Positions 36,488-45,422 of a stretch of DNA of 64,000 nucleotides are shown in pieces. Each line of letters begins with the position of its first letter. The first letter of the stretch is position 1. This stretch comes from Devosia sp. Root685 (lineage in GTDB: Bacteria > Pseudomonadota > Alphaproteobacteria > Rhizobiales > Devosiaceae). The notes below the pieces were generated by a model, which was not told the DNA's origin, searched no databases, and saw only the letters and a program-made list of their open reading frames with translations. The position numbers and the translations under genes are program-made. The DNA is taken from positions 374,871 through 438,870 of the forward strand of contig NZ_LMHK01000001.1 of the NCBI RefSeq assembly GCF_001427875.1. Direction: 5' to 3'.

Positions 36488-37225
36488 TTGGAATTTTCTC
36501 TGCCTCTGGTGATCGGTGCGGGTATTTTGAGCTTTCTCAGCCCCTGCGTCCTGCCGCTTGTGCCGCCCTATCTCACCTATATGAGCGGGGCCAGTTACGA
36601 CCAGTTGCGGGCCGATGCCGATACCGGCGCGGGCAAGCTGACCTTCAAGGTCGCGATCACCTCGCTCTTCTTCATTCTCGGCTTTTCGGTCGTCTTCATT
36701 GCCCTCGGCGCCACTGCGACCGCCTTCGGCCAGGTTTTCCGCCAGCTCCTGCCGATCATGACCCCGGTTGCCGGCGTCATCATCATTGCCATGGGCCTCC
36801 ATTTCCTCGGGGTCTACCGCATCGGTTTTCTTGACCGGCAGATGCGGCACAATGGTCCCGGCGTCGCTTCCGGCCCGCTCGGCGGTTTCCTTCTCGGCCT
36901 TGCCTTCGCCATCGGCTGGACGCCGTGCATCGGCCCGGTGCTCGCTGCCATTCTTTCGGTTGCCGCCAGCCGCGAAACCGCGTGGGAAGGCGCCTCGTTG
37001 CTCGGGCTCTATTCGCTCGGCCTCGGCATTCCGTTTTTCCTCGCCGGCATCGCCATCGGCCCGTTCTTGACCTTCTTCCAGTCCTTCAAGCGCCACCTGC
37101 ACACGGTGGAAAAGGTCATGGGCGGTCTGCTGGTGGTCACCGGCATCCTGTTCCTCACCGGCAACTTCACCCGTATTTCCTTCTGGTTCCTCGAAACCTT
37201 TCCAGTCCTCGCGAACTTCGGCTGA
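36488..37225 (+). CDS. CcdA/DsbD-like thiol-transfer membrane protein
   Basis: 245 residues with six helices. SFLSPCVLPLVPPYLTY (Cys20) and AIGWTPCIGPVLAA (Cys147) place one cysteine in each half of the pseudo-symmetric fold, the pair that passes electrons across the inner membrane to periplasmic thioredoxin-like partners for cytochrome c maturation or disulfide repair. The TTG start at 36488 is chosen because AAGGAG lies 7 bases upstream. No c-type cytochrome genes adjoin it. Confidence 0.9.
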   Translation: MEFSLPLVIGAGILSFLSPCVLPLVPPYLTYMSGASYDQLRADADTGAGKLTFKVAITSLFFILGFSVVFIALGATATAFGQVFRQLLPIMTPVAGVIIIAMGLHFLGVYRIGFLDRQMRHNGPGVASGPLGGFLLGLAFAIGWTPCIGPVLAAILSVAASRETAWEGASLLGLYSLGLGIPFFLAGIAIGPFLTFFQSFKRHLHTVEKVMGGLLVVTGILFLTGNFTRISFWFLETFPVLANFG

Positions 37226-37343
37226 AACAGGGTTTCATTAACCGTCGAAAACTTTCCGCAGGTATGAGAACAATTTCTGCGTGATCTTCAGGCCCGATTT
37301 ACTCCATTAGGCCAAGACTGGTGGAGTCATTTGGACGGGGAAG

Positions 37344-38600
37344 ATGGACACGGCCAACGTGGGAAACCAGCCATTGTTGCGCGCGCTCGCCGAAAACGGT
37401 GAAGCAGCCGGTCTTCCGGCCGGCGTTTTTGTGCGTCCGGGCACCGTCATGACGGCTCGCCGCACCCATGATATTGGTGAGGTTGAAGCGGTCTGGCGTG
37501 CGCTCACTGCCGAGCGCATCGAATCCCCCGGCCAGAGCTTTGATTTCATCCGCCTTTGGATCGCCGATCGCGGCATTGCGCCCAAGGATCAGTGCTTCGT
37601 CATCGGCGAGGTCGATGGCGAGCCGGTGGCGCTCTTGCCGCTACACCGCCGCCGGCATTTCGGCGTCACCGTCTACACGTGGTTCCCGCGCTCGCAGGTC
37701 GGCTGCTACGCGCCGATTTCCGACTATAACAAGCTGGCATTGCTCGGCCCCGAAGGCCGCGTGCAGCTCTGGCAGACCATGATCGCCCAACTCGACGATG
37801 CCGACGCAGTCTATCTGCGGTCCATCCCCGGGGAGATCACCGGGTTCGGCGGCCTTTTCGATGAACTGGGCAACCCGCTCGCGGTGGACACGCTTTACCG
37901 CTCCGAATTCTCCTCCTGGGAAGACTGCGACAAGCTCCAGCGCAGCCGTAGCCGCCGCAAGCATGATCGCCAGCAGGGCGACCGCCTCGCGGCGCTTGGT
38001 GAAACCGGTTTCGAACTGGTTACCGAACCCGTGGCCGGTAAAGCCGCGATCGACGTCATGTTCCACCAGCGCTCCGCCCGTTTTCGGGCACAGGGCATTC
38101 GCGACACGTTCGTTTGCGATAATCTCGTCGCGTTCTACCACAAGGCCATGCAGCCCGGTTCCGGCCTCGACATCCGGCTCCACGTCCTGCGGCTCAACGG
38201 CGATATCGTCGCCGTGCGCTACAATGTGGTCCATGGCGAGCGCATGTTCTGCCTCATCTCCTCGATGAGCGATGATCCAGCCATTCAGGCGGGCTCACCG
38301 GGCAAGCAATGCCTGCTGCGCGTCATGCAGACGGTGTTTGATTCGGGCTTTGCCATGTTCGACATGGGCTCGGGCTTTACCGACGAAAAGCGCCACTGGT
38401 GCAATGTGCAGACCCCGCTCCGTCAGCATTATATCGGCCTCACCATGAAGGGGCGGCTTTCGGTTGGCGTCCACCAGCAATTCCAGAAGCTGCGTGCCCA
38501 GGCCAAGGCCAGCCCGAAGGTGAAGTCGGCGCTGCGCCACTTCCGCCAGTTCACCGACAAGCTTTTCGGCCGCAACCAGCAGCAGCAACCGTCAGAATAG
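37344..38600 (+). CDS. GNAT-superfamily (BioF2/CelD-like, GNAT_6) acetyltransferase
   Basis: 418 residues. The C-terminal half has the features of GNAT_6/CelD domains: [20 protein letters not shown], then [19 protein letters not shown] and [17 protein letters not shown]. Such proteins occur in cellulose or exopolysaccharide gene sets and may acylate polysaccharide or lipid precursors, but no such genes are nearby. GGGGAAG precedes the ATG. It ends 9 bases inside the opposing radC gene. Confidence 0.82.
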   Translation: MDTANVGNQPLLRALAENGEAAGLPAGVFVRPGTVMTARRTHDIGEVEAVWRALTAERIESPGQSFDFIRLWIADRGIAPKDQCFVIGEVDGEPVALLPLHRRRHFGVTVYTWFPRSQVGCYAPISDYNKLALLGPEGRVQLWQTMIAQLDDADAVYLRSIPGEITGFGGLFDELGNPLAVDTLYRSEFSSWEDCDKLQRSRSRRKHDRQQGDRLAALGETGFELVTEPVAGKAAIDVMFHQRSARFRAQGIRDTFVCDNLVAFYHKAMQPGSGLDIRLHVLRLNGDIVAVRYNVVHGERMFCLISSMSDDPAIQAGSPGKQCLLRVMQTVFDSGFAMFDMGSGFTDEKRHWCNVQTPLRQHYIGLTMKGRLSVGVHQQFQKLRAQAKASPKVKSALRHFRQFTDKLFGRNQQQQPSE

Positions 38601-39284
38601 CTTCAGCCCCCGCATCGAGGCGTGCCCGGCGCGCCCGATGATAATGTGGTCGTGGAGCGTAATCCCCATCTGCTTGGCAATCTCGGCGATTTCCCGCGTC
38701 ATCCGTACGTCGGCCGCCGATGGCGAGGGATCGCCGGAGGGATGGTTATGCACGAGGATCAGCGCCGAGGCCGACAGCTCCAGCGTCCGCCGGATCACTT
38801 CGCGCGGATAGACCGGCGTATGATCCACCGTCCCCACCTGCTGCACCTCGTCGGCAATCAGCCTGTTTTTCTTGTCGAGAAAGAGAATGCGAAATTGCTC
38901 GACGCTTTCATAAGCCATGGCGCTGCGGCAATAGTCGATCAGCTCGGACCATGATGAGAGGATCGGCTTTTCGATATCGATCTGATCGCGCCCATAGCGC
39001 TGCGCCACGGCCTGCACGACCTTGAGGTGTGTAATCGAGGTTTCGCCAAGGCCCTTGACCTCGGCGAGCCGGGCAGGGGACGCCCCCAGCACTTCGGAAA
39101 CCGACCCGAAGCGCCCGAGGAGGTCCTTGGCCAATGCCTTTGTGTCGCGCTGCGGCAGGATCATGTGGAGCAGCAATTCAAGCAGTTCGTAGTCGGCCAG
39201 CGCATCGCCGCCCACAGTATTGAACCGGTCGCGCGCCCGCTCGCGATGCCCCAGATAATGCGGCTTTATAGGCGCTTCCGCCAT
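38592..39284 (-). CDS. radC: RadC family protein (JAB/MPN domain)
   Basis: 230 residues from the ATG at 39284. The helix-hairpin-helix [13 protein letters not shown] is followed by the JAMM metal motif [19 protein letters not shown]. The family's old link to DNA repair is not supported; the function is uncertain. A TTG at 39317 with GGAAG upstream could extend it by 11 residues and would reach the map stop. The order map-radC is common in alphaproteobacteria. Confidence 0.93.
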   Translation of the reverse strand: MAEAPIKPHYLGHRERARDRFNTVGGDALADYELLELLLHMILPQRDTKALAKDLLGRFGSVSEVLGASPARLAEVKGLGETSITHLKVVQAVAQRYGRDQIDIEKPILSSWSELIDYCRSAMAYESVEQFRILFLDKKNRLIADEVQQVGTVDHTPVYPREVIRRTLELSASALILVHNHPSGDPSPSAADVRMTREIAEIAKQMGITLHDHIIIGRAGHASMRGLKLF

Positions 39285-39319
39285 GCCATTGGGTCTGCTC
39301 TCGGGCTTGTCGCTCAAGA

Positions 39320-40150
39320 CTACTTCCGCGTTGCGAGTGGATTGAAGAGACCGCCCGGCGAAAGCGTAAACACCTCGTTCCCGGTTTCGGTAATGCCGAT
39401 GGAATGTTCGCACTGCGACGATAGCGTCCGATCGCGTGTAACCGCCGTCCAGCCATCCGCCAAAATCTTCACATGCGGCTTGCCGAGATTGATCATCGGC
39501 TCGATGGTAAAAATCATGCCCGGCTTGATCGGAACCCCCGTACCCGGCGTACCAAAGTGCAAAATATTCGGCTCGTCATGAAACAGCCGCCCGACGCCGT
39601 GCCCGACGAAATCGCGCACCACGCTCATGCGTTCGCCTTCCGCCACGGCCTGGATAGCCGCGCCGATATCGCCCGTCGTATTGCCCGGCTTGGCCGCAGC
39701 AAGTCCCGCTTCGAGCCCGGCATAGGTAACTTCGATCAGCCGCTCGGCCTTTCGCGAGATTTCGCCCACCGGATACATGCGGCTCGAATCGCCATACCAG
39801 CCATCGACGATCAGCGTCAGGTCGACATTAACGATATCGCCCTCGCGCAGCCCGCGCTCATCGGGAATGCCATGGCACACCACGTGGTTGATCGAGGTGC
39901 AGACCGAATGCCGATAGCCCTTGTAAAACAGCGTCGCCGGCACCGCGCCATTGTCACGGGCAAATTCATAGGCGATCTGGTCGAGCTTTGCTGTCGGCAC
40001 GCCCGGCTCGACATATTCGGTCAGAATATCGAGCGCCTGCGCCGTCAGCGCCCCGGCCTTGCGCATGCCCGCAAAGCCTTCCTCGCCATGCAGCGGGATA
40101 ACTCCGGGGGTACGGCGAGATTTGGCGGATGCGTCGACGTAGGTAACCAT
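39320..40150 (-). CDS. map: Methionine aminopeptidase, type I
   Basis: 276 residues. The two metal Asp residues are in [17 protein letters not shown], the His in [13 protein letters not shown], and the two Glu in FTIEPM and [12 protein letters not shown]. It removes the initiator methionine from new proteins and is essential in most bacteria. Start at 40150, 9 bases after GGAG. Identification is certain. Confidence 0.97.
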   Translation of the reverse strand: MVTYVDASAKSRRTPGVIPLHGEEGFAGMRKAGALTAQALDILTEYVEPGVPTAKLDQIAYEFARDNGAVPATLFYKGYRHSVCTSINHVVCHGIPDERGLREGDIVNVDLTLIVDGWYGDSSRMYPVGEISRKAERLIEVTYAGLEAGLAAAKPGNTTGDIGAAIQAVAEGERMSVVRDFVGHGVGRLFHDEPNILHFGTPGTGVPIKPGMIFTIEPMINLGKPHVKILADGWTAVTRDRTLSSQCEHSIGITETGNEVFTLSPGGLFNPLATRK

Positions 40151-40272
40151 CAAGGACTCCAAGGGATCGCATCAAACCTAGTCAGTTGCTCGCCCGATTG
40201 AAAGAGCTTCGCCAGCTTGACGGCAGACAATGCCGGGGGCATTCCTCTTCGTTCATAGAACCGGAAAAATCC

Positions 40273-41043
40273 ATGTCGACCCAAACTCGTGTGACAGCCG
40301 GCCTTTTGGTGATCGGCGATGAAATCCTGTCCGGCCGGACCAAGGACGTGAATATCGGCGCCGTCGCCGATTTTTGCACCGATCTCGGCATCGACCTGAC
40401 CGAAGTGCGCGTCGTCAGCGACGTTGAGGAGTCGATCGTCGAAGCCGTCAACGCCCTGCGCCAGCGCTACACCTATGTCTTCACCACCGGCGGCATCGGC
40501 CCGACGCATGATGACATCACTGCCGACGCTATCGCCAAGGCATTTGGCGTCGCCCTGCCGATCAACGCCCAGGCCCGCGCCATGCTCGAGGCGCGCTGGA
40601 AGGAAACCGGCACCGAGGTCAACGAAGCGCGCCTGCGCATGGCGCGCATTCCCGAGGGCGCCGACCTCATCGTCAATTCCGTCAGCGCTGCGCCCGGTTT
40701 CCGCATCGGCAATGTGCATGTCATGGCCGGCGTCCCCGTCATCATGCGCGCCATGCTCGAAGCCCTGACTCCCACGCTCAAGGGCAGCAAGAAGGTGCTC
40801 TCCGTCACGGTCAAAGCCGCCGTCGGCGAAGGCACGCTCGGCGGTCCGCTCGGCGCGCTGCAAAACGAATACCCCGACGTGAAAATGGGCTCCTATCCAC
40901 AGATGGGCCACGGCCGGATCATGACCGAACTGGTTCTGCGCTCCTCCGACGAAGCCTTATTGGCCGAAGCTGGGGAAAAGGTCCGCGCCATGGTCGCCGC
41001 GGCCCATGCAAAGGCGGGAATCGCGCCTCCCGACGGGGAATGA
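40273..41043 (+). CDS. CinA N-terminal (MoaB/Mog-like) domain protein
   Basis: 256 residues. AGLLVIGDEILSGRTKDVN and FTTGGIGPTHDDITADAIA are the MoCF-binding (MoaB/Mog) motifs of the CinA N-terminal domain. Stand-alone members of this type in alphaproteobacteria are called competence/damage-inducible protein A, but lack the C-terminal NMN deamidase domain, as here. The role is uncertain. It is divergent from map. Confidence 0.87.
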   Translation: MSTQTRVTAGLLVIGDEILSGRTKDVNIGAVADFCTDLGIDLTEVRVVSDVEESIVEAVNALRQRYTYVFTTGGIGPTHDDITADAIAKAFGVALPINAQARAMLEARWKETGTEVNEARLRMARIPEGADLIVNSVSAAPGFRIGNVHVMAGVPVIMRAMLEALTPTLKGSKKVLSVTVKAAVGEGTLGGPLGALQNEYPDVKMGSYPQMGHGRIMTELVLRSSDEALLAEAGEKVRAMVAAAHAKAGIAPPDGE

Positions 41044-41123
41044 TTGGCGTCGGGCTCGTCCTTTGATAAGGACGGTGCCTCACAAAGAATTCGGCGCCCG
41101 CCGCCCCTCCGGAGATCAATGCG

Positions 41124-41621
41124 TTGAGCAATCCCAACCAGAAGTCGTTTCCCGTCACCTGGGACCAGTTTCACCGCGATAGCCGCGCGCTCGCCTGGCG
41201 CCTCGCCGGCATGGGCACTTTCGACGCCGTCGTCGCCATCGCCCGCGGTGGCCTCGTCCCTGCGGCCATTGTCGCCCGCGAACTCAATATCCGCACGGTC
41301 GAAACCGTCGCGGTAAAAAGTTACGATCACCAGAGCCAGAGCGGCATCAAGGTTCTCAAAGAGATCAGCCAGCCCGTCCTCGACCTCGCGAAAAATGGCG
41401 GCAAGGTGCTTATTGTCGATGATCTCGTCGACACCGGCGCCACCGCCCGCGTCGTCCGCGAAATGCTCCCCGGCGCCCATTTCGCCACCGTCTACGCCAA
41501 GCCCAAGGGCCGCGAACTGGTCGACACGTTTATCACCGAAGTCAGCCAGGACACATGGATTTTCTTCCCCTGGGACCTCGACGTAGCCTACGTCGCCCCG
41601 ATCTCCGGCGGCACCGACTGA
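41124..41621 (+). CDS. gpt: Xanthine phosphoribosyltransferase
   Basis: 165 residues. [20 protein letters not shown] is the PRPP-binding loop of type I phosphoribosyltransferases, and [19 protein letters not shown] the preceding conserved segment. It salvages xanthine and guanine to their nucleotides. The TTG start at 41124 lies 9 bases after GGAG. It immediately precedes the toxin-like module, with a gap of 68 bases. Confidence 0.93.
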   Translation: MSNPNQKSFPVTWDQFHRDSRALAWRLAGMGTFDAVVAIARGGLVPAAIVARELNIRTVETVAVKSYDHQSQSGIKVLKEISQPVLDLAKNGGKVLIVDDLVDTGATARVVREMLPGAHFATVYAKPKGRELVDTFITEVSQDTWIFFPWDLDVAYVAPISGGTD

Positions 41622-41659
41622 TCTATCCCGCTTATCCCCGCCCCAAGCGGCCATGAGAC

Positions 41660-41687
41660 CCTGCCTCCGCATCAAAGCGGGGGCAGG
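41660..41687 (+). promoter_or_regulatory. Hairpin sequestering the ribosome-binding site of the toxin-like gene
   Basis: CCTGCCTCCGC (41660-41670) pairs with GCGGGGGCAGG (41677-41687) in an 11-bp stem with one G-U pair and a 6-base loop, ending two bases before the ATG at 41690. The right arm contains all the purine-rich sequence that could serve as ribosome site. No T-tract follows, so it is not a terminator. It would strongly limit translation initiation unless melted by heat, a factor or a nearby ribosome. Confidence 0.65.
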
Positions 41688-41689
41688 AT

Positions 41690-43030
41690 ATGGCTGGACT
41701 TTCGAAGAAACTCGAAGAGAAGCGAGCTGAGCTCGCCAGACTGATCGAGCGCAAGGCGTTCGACGCTTATGTCAGGCATGGCGCCGTGCCCGACGATCTC
41801 CATAGGCTCGCCGAGACCGCAGCCGACAGCCATAAATTCCTCGACCTCTACGCCGGGCTCTCCATCAAGGCTCTCCCGAACGGTCGTCCAACCACTCATT
41901 ACACCTGGCGCACGGCCGCCGACGATCGCGTCCGCCACGCACACGCTGCCCTCGAAGGGCAGGTCTTCGCCTGGACCAACGCTCCATCACAAGGCCATCC
42001 CGGCTCCGCACCCAACTGCCGTTGCTGGGCCGAGCCCTACTATGGCAATCCGGCACTGCCGGATGCATTTCTGACATTGCAGTCCGAGCGGCGAGTGTCG
42101 AGCAATCCAACCGAACTCTGGGCCAGCATCGACACGCTGAGCAGGCCGGACGGGAGTGTGGCGGCTTCTCACATCCGGATGACGGACGGAACATCAGTAC
42201 AGTCGACGTTTTCAGGAACTAACACCTCGCAGGTGGTTAGCTTGCCTGATGGTGGCTTCTATCAATTAGACAGTGCTGGCGCCTCAAGGCAGATTGCCGT
42301 GGGGCAGAACGGTCAAGCCGCGATCAAAGTCGCCTGGCTCCGCCAAAGCCTTGTTCCGCGCCTGATTGCCCCGCCTCCTGCCGGAACGATCATACTACCG
42401 GACTACGACCCGAACGTTCAGTGGGACGTGCTCGTTACACCGGCCGCCTTGGTTCTGCGTGGTGCGGCTGTTCTCTACAACCTGGCAGTCGCGGCGCCCA
42501 AACCCCTGGGTTTGGGCGAGGACGATCTGCCGGTCCTCGCCTTCAAGGTTTGGAGCGGTAAAAACCGGGGCGACACAAGTACGTTCGCTCTGGAAACGCT
42601 TACTGCGGAGCAGGTGGCACAAACCTGCAAGTCTCTGCTGGATGTTCAGACGTGGACCACTCAGGCGGCCGCTATTTTGTTGCCGCAGCGGCCTACAATG
42701 TCAGCTTCCGCCTGGGGAACCGCCGTGCACTTCAGTGTTCATGGCCAAGTGGAGGCGCATAAGGAGATGTTCCCAGAGAAGTACGCAAACGTTTTCTCGG
42801 AACTGACAGTACTGGATGGACGCGATGGCCGAGATGACGATGGCCCGTACTATGGACAAAGCGGCAGTAGCCGGTTGGATGTTGTTGAAAAGGTCAGCTC
42901 AAATTTGTTCTGTGTGATAGATGTAAAGACGGGACGATCCGGACTGACGACAAGTCGCATACGTGAAATTCTATCGAAATTGCCCAAGGATGTGCAGGTT
43001 TTTATCTTGGAGGTGAGGCCCTTCTTATGA
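41690..43030 (+). CDS. MuF-like head-morphogenesis domain fused to a PD-(D/E)XK-type region; probable polymorphic toxin
   Basis: 446 residues. Residues 71-117 match the C-terminal core of the phage Mu gpF/SPP1 gp7 minor head proteins: YTWRTAADDRVRHAH, then PNCRCWAEP (C110, C112). A middle region (about 118-335) of no recognised fold follows. The last 105 residues look like a nuclease of the PD-(D/E)XK type: GTAVHFSVHGQVEAH, YGQSGSSRLDVVEK (Asp397) and CVIDVKTGRSG (Asp411-x-Lys413). MuF-linked C-terminal toxins of this design are known from prophages and mobile elements. No other phage gene is nearby. GC drops along the gene. DNase activity is inferred. Confidence 0.72.
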   Translation: MAGLSKKLEEKRAELARLIERKAFDAYVRHGAVPDDLHRLAETAADSHKFLDLYAGLSIKALPNGRPTTHYTWRTAADDRVRHAHAALEGQVFAWTNAPSQGHPGSAPNCRCWAEPYYGNPALPDAFLTLQSERRVSSNPTELWASIDTLSRPDGSVAASHIRMTDGTSVQSTFSGTNTSQVVSLPDGGFYQLDSAGASRQIAVGQNGQAAIKVAWLRQSLVPRLIAPPPAGTIILPDYDPNVQWDVLVTPAALVLRGAAVLYNLAVAAPKPLGLGEDDLPVLAFKVWSGKNRGDTSTFALETLTAEQVAQTCKSLLDVQTWTTQAAAILLPQRPTMSASAWGTAVHFSVHGQVEAHKEMFPEKYANVFSELTVLDGRDGRDDDGPYYGQSGSSRLDVVEKVSSNLFCVIDVKTGRSGLTTSRIREILSKLPKDVQVFILEVRPFL

Positions 43031-43740
43031 CGACAATTGCTCAGGTTAAGTCATTCTCGCAACCTTTCCTCTCGCGCAACCCAGACTTCGCCATGGTTGG
43101 GCGCAAACTGATCCGCTTACCCATCGGCCACGTCATCACGGGCTTCAACCTGCAGCGAACCTCGCTTGTCACTCATATACGCACCACCTGGTTTTCCGGG
43201 CCGATGTTCACTCCCCCCTTCTGTAGTGCCGGCATGGGGAGCGAAAACGGTATCATGTCGGGGGACATCGATGATCCGCTCTATCCCTCCAAGTTTCTGT
43301 CCGAACTCGAGCGCACGAACAGCGACCTTCTCGACAAGATAGGCACCATTCAAGGGATACTCGATCACCCCCACGAGCCATTTTATACTTTCGGTATCAG
43401 ACCGGAAGCTGAGGCGGTGTTGTTGACTGGTCTTGGTCGTTTCTCCCAGGCACGCGCCTCACTGGAGGAGCTTTTCGCGTCCGAGCGCAGGGCGTCCGAC
43501 GCCCATCGCAGGGAGATAGAGCAGATGCAAAGGGATGGCAGGAAAGTTTGGGTGTGGGCAAACGTCGCGGGAGGCTGGCATGAGAAGCGAGTAGCGCATT
43601 TGAAAGAACTTCTGGCCGTTCTCACCCATGGAGCGCCGGGACCAATTTCCGCCCTCCTGCATCAGTGGGAAGCCATCAAGGCTAAAGAACTGAAGCTCGA
43701 AAAATTATGGACGCCGACTCCATTTGCCTTCGAAAATTAG
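43027..43740 (+). CDS. Unrecognised protein; probable immunity partner of the MuF toxin
   Basis: 237 residues, soluble, no signal peptide or membrane helix. I recognise no family. The N-terminal 110 residues look mixed alpha/beta; the rest is mostly helical, with GLGRFSQARASLEELFASER resembling one TPR-like helix pair, followed by a charged coiled-coil stretch. Its ATG overlaps the toxin stop as ATGA, the usual arrangement for an immunity gene. Composition is less GC-rich than its neighbours (see its last lines). The role is assigned by position only. Confidence 0.6.
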   Translation: MTTIAQVKSFSQPFLSRNPDFAMVGRKLIRLPIGHVITGFNLQRTSLVTHIRTTWFSGPMFTPPFCSAGMGSENGIMSGDIDDPLYPSKFLSELERTNSDLLDKIGTIQGILDHPHEPFYTFGIRPEAEAVLLTGLGRFSQARASLEELFASERRASDAHRREIEQMQRDGRKVWVWANVAGGWHEKRVAHLKELLAVLTHGAPGPISALLHQWEAIKAKELKLEKLWTPTPFAFEN

Positions 43741-43748
43741 GTGGAGCG

Positions 43749-44426
43749 CTAACCCCGCTTCTCGCCCAGCCAGATCACATGGCGCGCGCCCTTGCCGCCG
43801 CTGCGCGCCCGCACCTTCACTTCATCCACCGCAAAACCCGCAGCAGCCAGTCGCTTGGTGAACGGCTCGCTCGGATGCGCCGACCAAACCGCCAGCACGC
43901 CACCCGGCCGCAGCGCCGCCCATGATTTCCTGAGCGCCGCCAGCCCATAGAGCTTATCGTTCTGTTCCCGGCTCACGCCATCCGGCCCATTGTCGACATC
44001 GAGCAGGATGGCATCGTAAGCCTCTTTGCCCGCCGCGATCACCTTGCCGACATCGTCATTGATGATTTTTACCCGCGGATCATCAAGGCAGCTGCCGAAA
44101 ACCGGAGTCAGCGGTCCGCGTGCCCAGGCGATGATCTCGGGCACCAGTTCGGCCACGACAAGCTCGCTGTCCGCTCCAAAGCAGTCCTGCGCCGCGCGCA
44201 GGGTAAACCCCATGCCGAGCCCGCCGATCAGCACCCGCGCCTTGGCCCTGCCGCCGATGCGTTCGGCGCTGAGCGTTGCCAATGCTTCTTCCGAACCGCT
44301 GAGGCGGCTGTTCATCAGCTCGTTGGTGCCGAGCATGATGGAGAATTCATCCCCACGCTGCATCAGTTTCAGCTGGGTTTTGTCGCCCGGAACATTTGCC
44401 GTATCGAGATGGATCCACGGTCTCAT
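43749..44426 (-). CDS. Spermidine synthase-like methyltransferase-fold protein
   Basis: 225 residues with the Rossmann fold of spermidine synthases: VLIGGLGMGFTLRAA (motif I), VVAELVPEIIAWAR and DAILLDVDNGPDG, which is where the catalytic Asp lies. The N-terminal beta-strand region is shorter than in SpeE and Gatekeeping-loop residues are not clear, so it may not make spermidine; many such proteins are annotated as SpeE-like methyltransferases. It converges on the toxin module with 8 bases between the stops. It follows the tRNA-Leu gene. Confidence 0.8.
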   Translation of the reverse strand: MRPWIHLDTANVPGDKTQLKLMQRGDEFSIMLGTNELMNSRLSGSEEALATLSAERIGGRAKARVLIGGLGMGFTLRAAQDCFGADSELVVAELVPEIIAWARGPLTPVFGSCLDDPRVKIINDDVGKVIAAGKEAYDAILLDVDNGPDGVSREQNDKLYGLAALRKSWAALRPGGVLAVWSAHPSEPFTKRLAAAGFAVDEVKVRARSGGKGARHVIWLGEKRG

Positions 44427-44453
44427 GAGCGTCTCGAACGTTGCTTGGGGGAA

Positions 44454-44538
44454 TGGTGCGGGCGACGGGAATCGAACCCGTACAGCGTTAGCCGAGGGAT
44501 TTTAAGTCCCTTGTGTCTACCAGTTTCACCACGCCCGC
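44454..44538 (-). tRNA. tRNA-Leu (anticodon UAA)
   Basis: 85 bases on the minus strand. The acceptor stem GCGGGCG / CGCCCGC is perfect, the anticodon loop CTTAAAA gives anticodon UAA, the T arm contains GGTTCGATTCC, and a long variable arm is present as expected for leucine. The discriminator A and the CCA end are encoded (44454-44457 read in reverse). Intact and functional in appearance. Confidence 0.97.
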
Positions 44539-44617
44539 TTGGCTCGGTGGCCCGTGTTTGTCACAAGGCGGTGCGCAAGACAATTGCGCCCAGACGATTC
44601 TCAACTCCGGAGACGAG

Positions 44618-44998
44618 ATGATCGAACGCATCGAAACCGGCATCGCGCCATCCTCCGCGCCGATCAATGACGCCGTGCGCGCCGGCAAGCATGTTTGGCT
44701 CGTCGCCATCGCCGAAGATCCGGTTACCGGCGATATCGTCGAAGGTGGCATCGAAGCGCAGGCGCGCCGCTGCATCCAGAACCTCGAGATCGGCGTCAAA
44801 GCCGCCGGGGGCACGCTCGCTAATCTCGTCATGGTGCAGATTTTCCTTGTCGACAGCGCCGATGCGGCGGGCATGAACGCGGTCTATCGCGAATTCTTCA
44901 CCCAGCAGCCGTTCCCGGTGCGCGCGACCATCGTCGTCAAGGAATTGCTTGCAGCAGGCCTCAAAATCGAAATCACAGCCACGGCGGTTCTGGACTAA
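44618..44998 (+). CDS. RidA-family (YjgF/YER057c/UK114) protein
   Basis: 126 residues. ERIETGIAPSSAPINDAVRA, GGIEAQARRCIQNLEIGVKAAGG and PFPVRATIVVKELLAAGLKIEITATA follow the RidA trimer-forming fold; the conserved Arg of the deaminase site is in VRATIVV. RidA removes reactive enamine/imine intermediates. Several subfamilies lack this activity, so the assignment is at family level. GGAGACGAG precedes the ATG. The stop TAA overlaps the next ATG as TAATG. Confidence 0.88.
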   Translation: MIERIETGIAPSSAPINDAVRAGKHVWLVAIAEDPVTGDIVEGGIEAQARRCIQNLEIGVKAAGGTLANLVMVQIFLVDSADAAGMNAVYREFFTQQPFPVRATIVVKELLAAGLKIEITATAVLD

Positions 44999-45279
44999 TG
45001 CTGCTCAAACTTTCGCTTCTCGAAGACATCAAGGCCGGCAAGGTCGACGTCATTTTCCGCCGCTGGAATCGGCCTACAGTGAAGTCAGGCGGCACGCTCA
45101 AGACCAAGCTCGGCCCGCTCTCGATCCTGTCGGTCACCGACATGAGTGCCGACGACGTTACCGATGCGGACGCAAAACGCGCCGGCTTCAAGGATGTGGC
45201 TGATTTCCGCAAATGGCTCGACACGATGAAGGAAGGCAGCATTTTTCAGCGCATCCAGGTCGCGTTCGAGGGCGAGTGA
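44998..45279 (+). CDS. ASCH-like small protein
   Basis: 93 residues. VDVIFRRWNRPTVKSGGTLKTKLG and the IT/TDADAKRAGFKDVADFRKWLD segment resemble the ASCH fold, a PUA-related RNA-binding beta barrel, in single-domain form. I assign it by pattern only. The ATG overlaps the RidA-like stop by one base, so the two genes are translationally coupled. Target is unknown. Confidence 0.65.
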   Translation: MLLKLSLLEDIKAGKVDVIFRRWNRPTVKSGGTLKTKLGPLSILSVTDMSADDVTDADAKRAGFKDVADFRKWLDTMKEGSIFQRIQVAFEGE

Positions 45280-45287
45280 GGTTCGTG

Positions 45288-45419
45288 CCACGCCCTTGTG
45301 GTTCGAGGCTTTGCTTGCGCAAAGCACCTCACCATGAGGGCTGTTTGGAAAAGCTGATACCCCAGTAGACCTCACCCTGAGGCGCGAAGCGTAGCGGAGC
45401 CTCGAAGGGCGAGGGCGTG
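45288..45419. repeat. Dispersed palindromic repeat, site A (paired arms)
   Basis: The left unit (45288-45342) starts CCACGCCC and ends ATGAGGGCT, with an inner hairpin GCTTTGC-TTGC-GCAAAGC. It matches a unit at 55575-55629 with only two mismatches over 55 bases. The right unit (45364-45419) is a degenerate inverted copy. The paired, inverted arrangement is that of a BIME. It fills the spacer between the ASCH-like and RluA-type genes, which converge. Confidence 0.85.
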
Positions 45420-45422
45420 TTG

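Noticed and set aside
41660-41687. The hairpin before the toxin gene as a terminator of gpt
   Set aside because: There is no T-tract after the stem, and it directly abuts the next ATG.
41622-43748. A prophage remnant around the MuF-like gene
   Set aside because: No terminase, portal, capsid, tail or lysis gene lies on either side; the neighbours are ordinary chromosomal genes.
43741-44538. tRNA-Leu as an attachment site for a mobile element carrying the toxin module
   Set aside because: No integrase is nearby, and I found no second copy of the tRNA 3' end on the far side of the module.
45288-45419. CRISPR-like array because of repeated hairpins
   Set aside because: There are only two inverted units with no regular spacers, and no cas genes.
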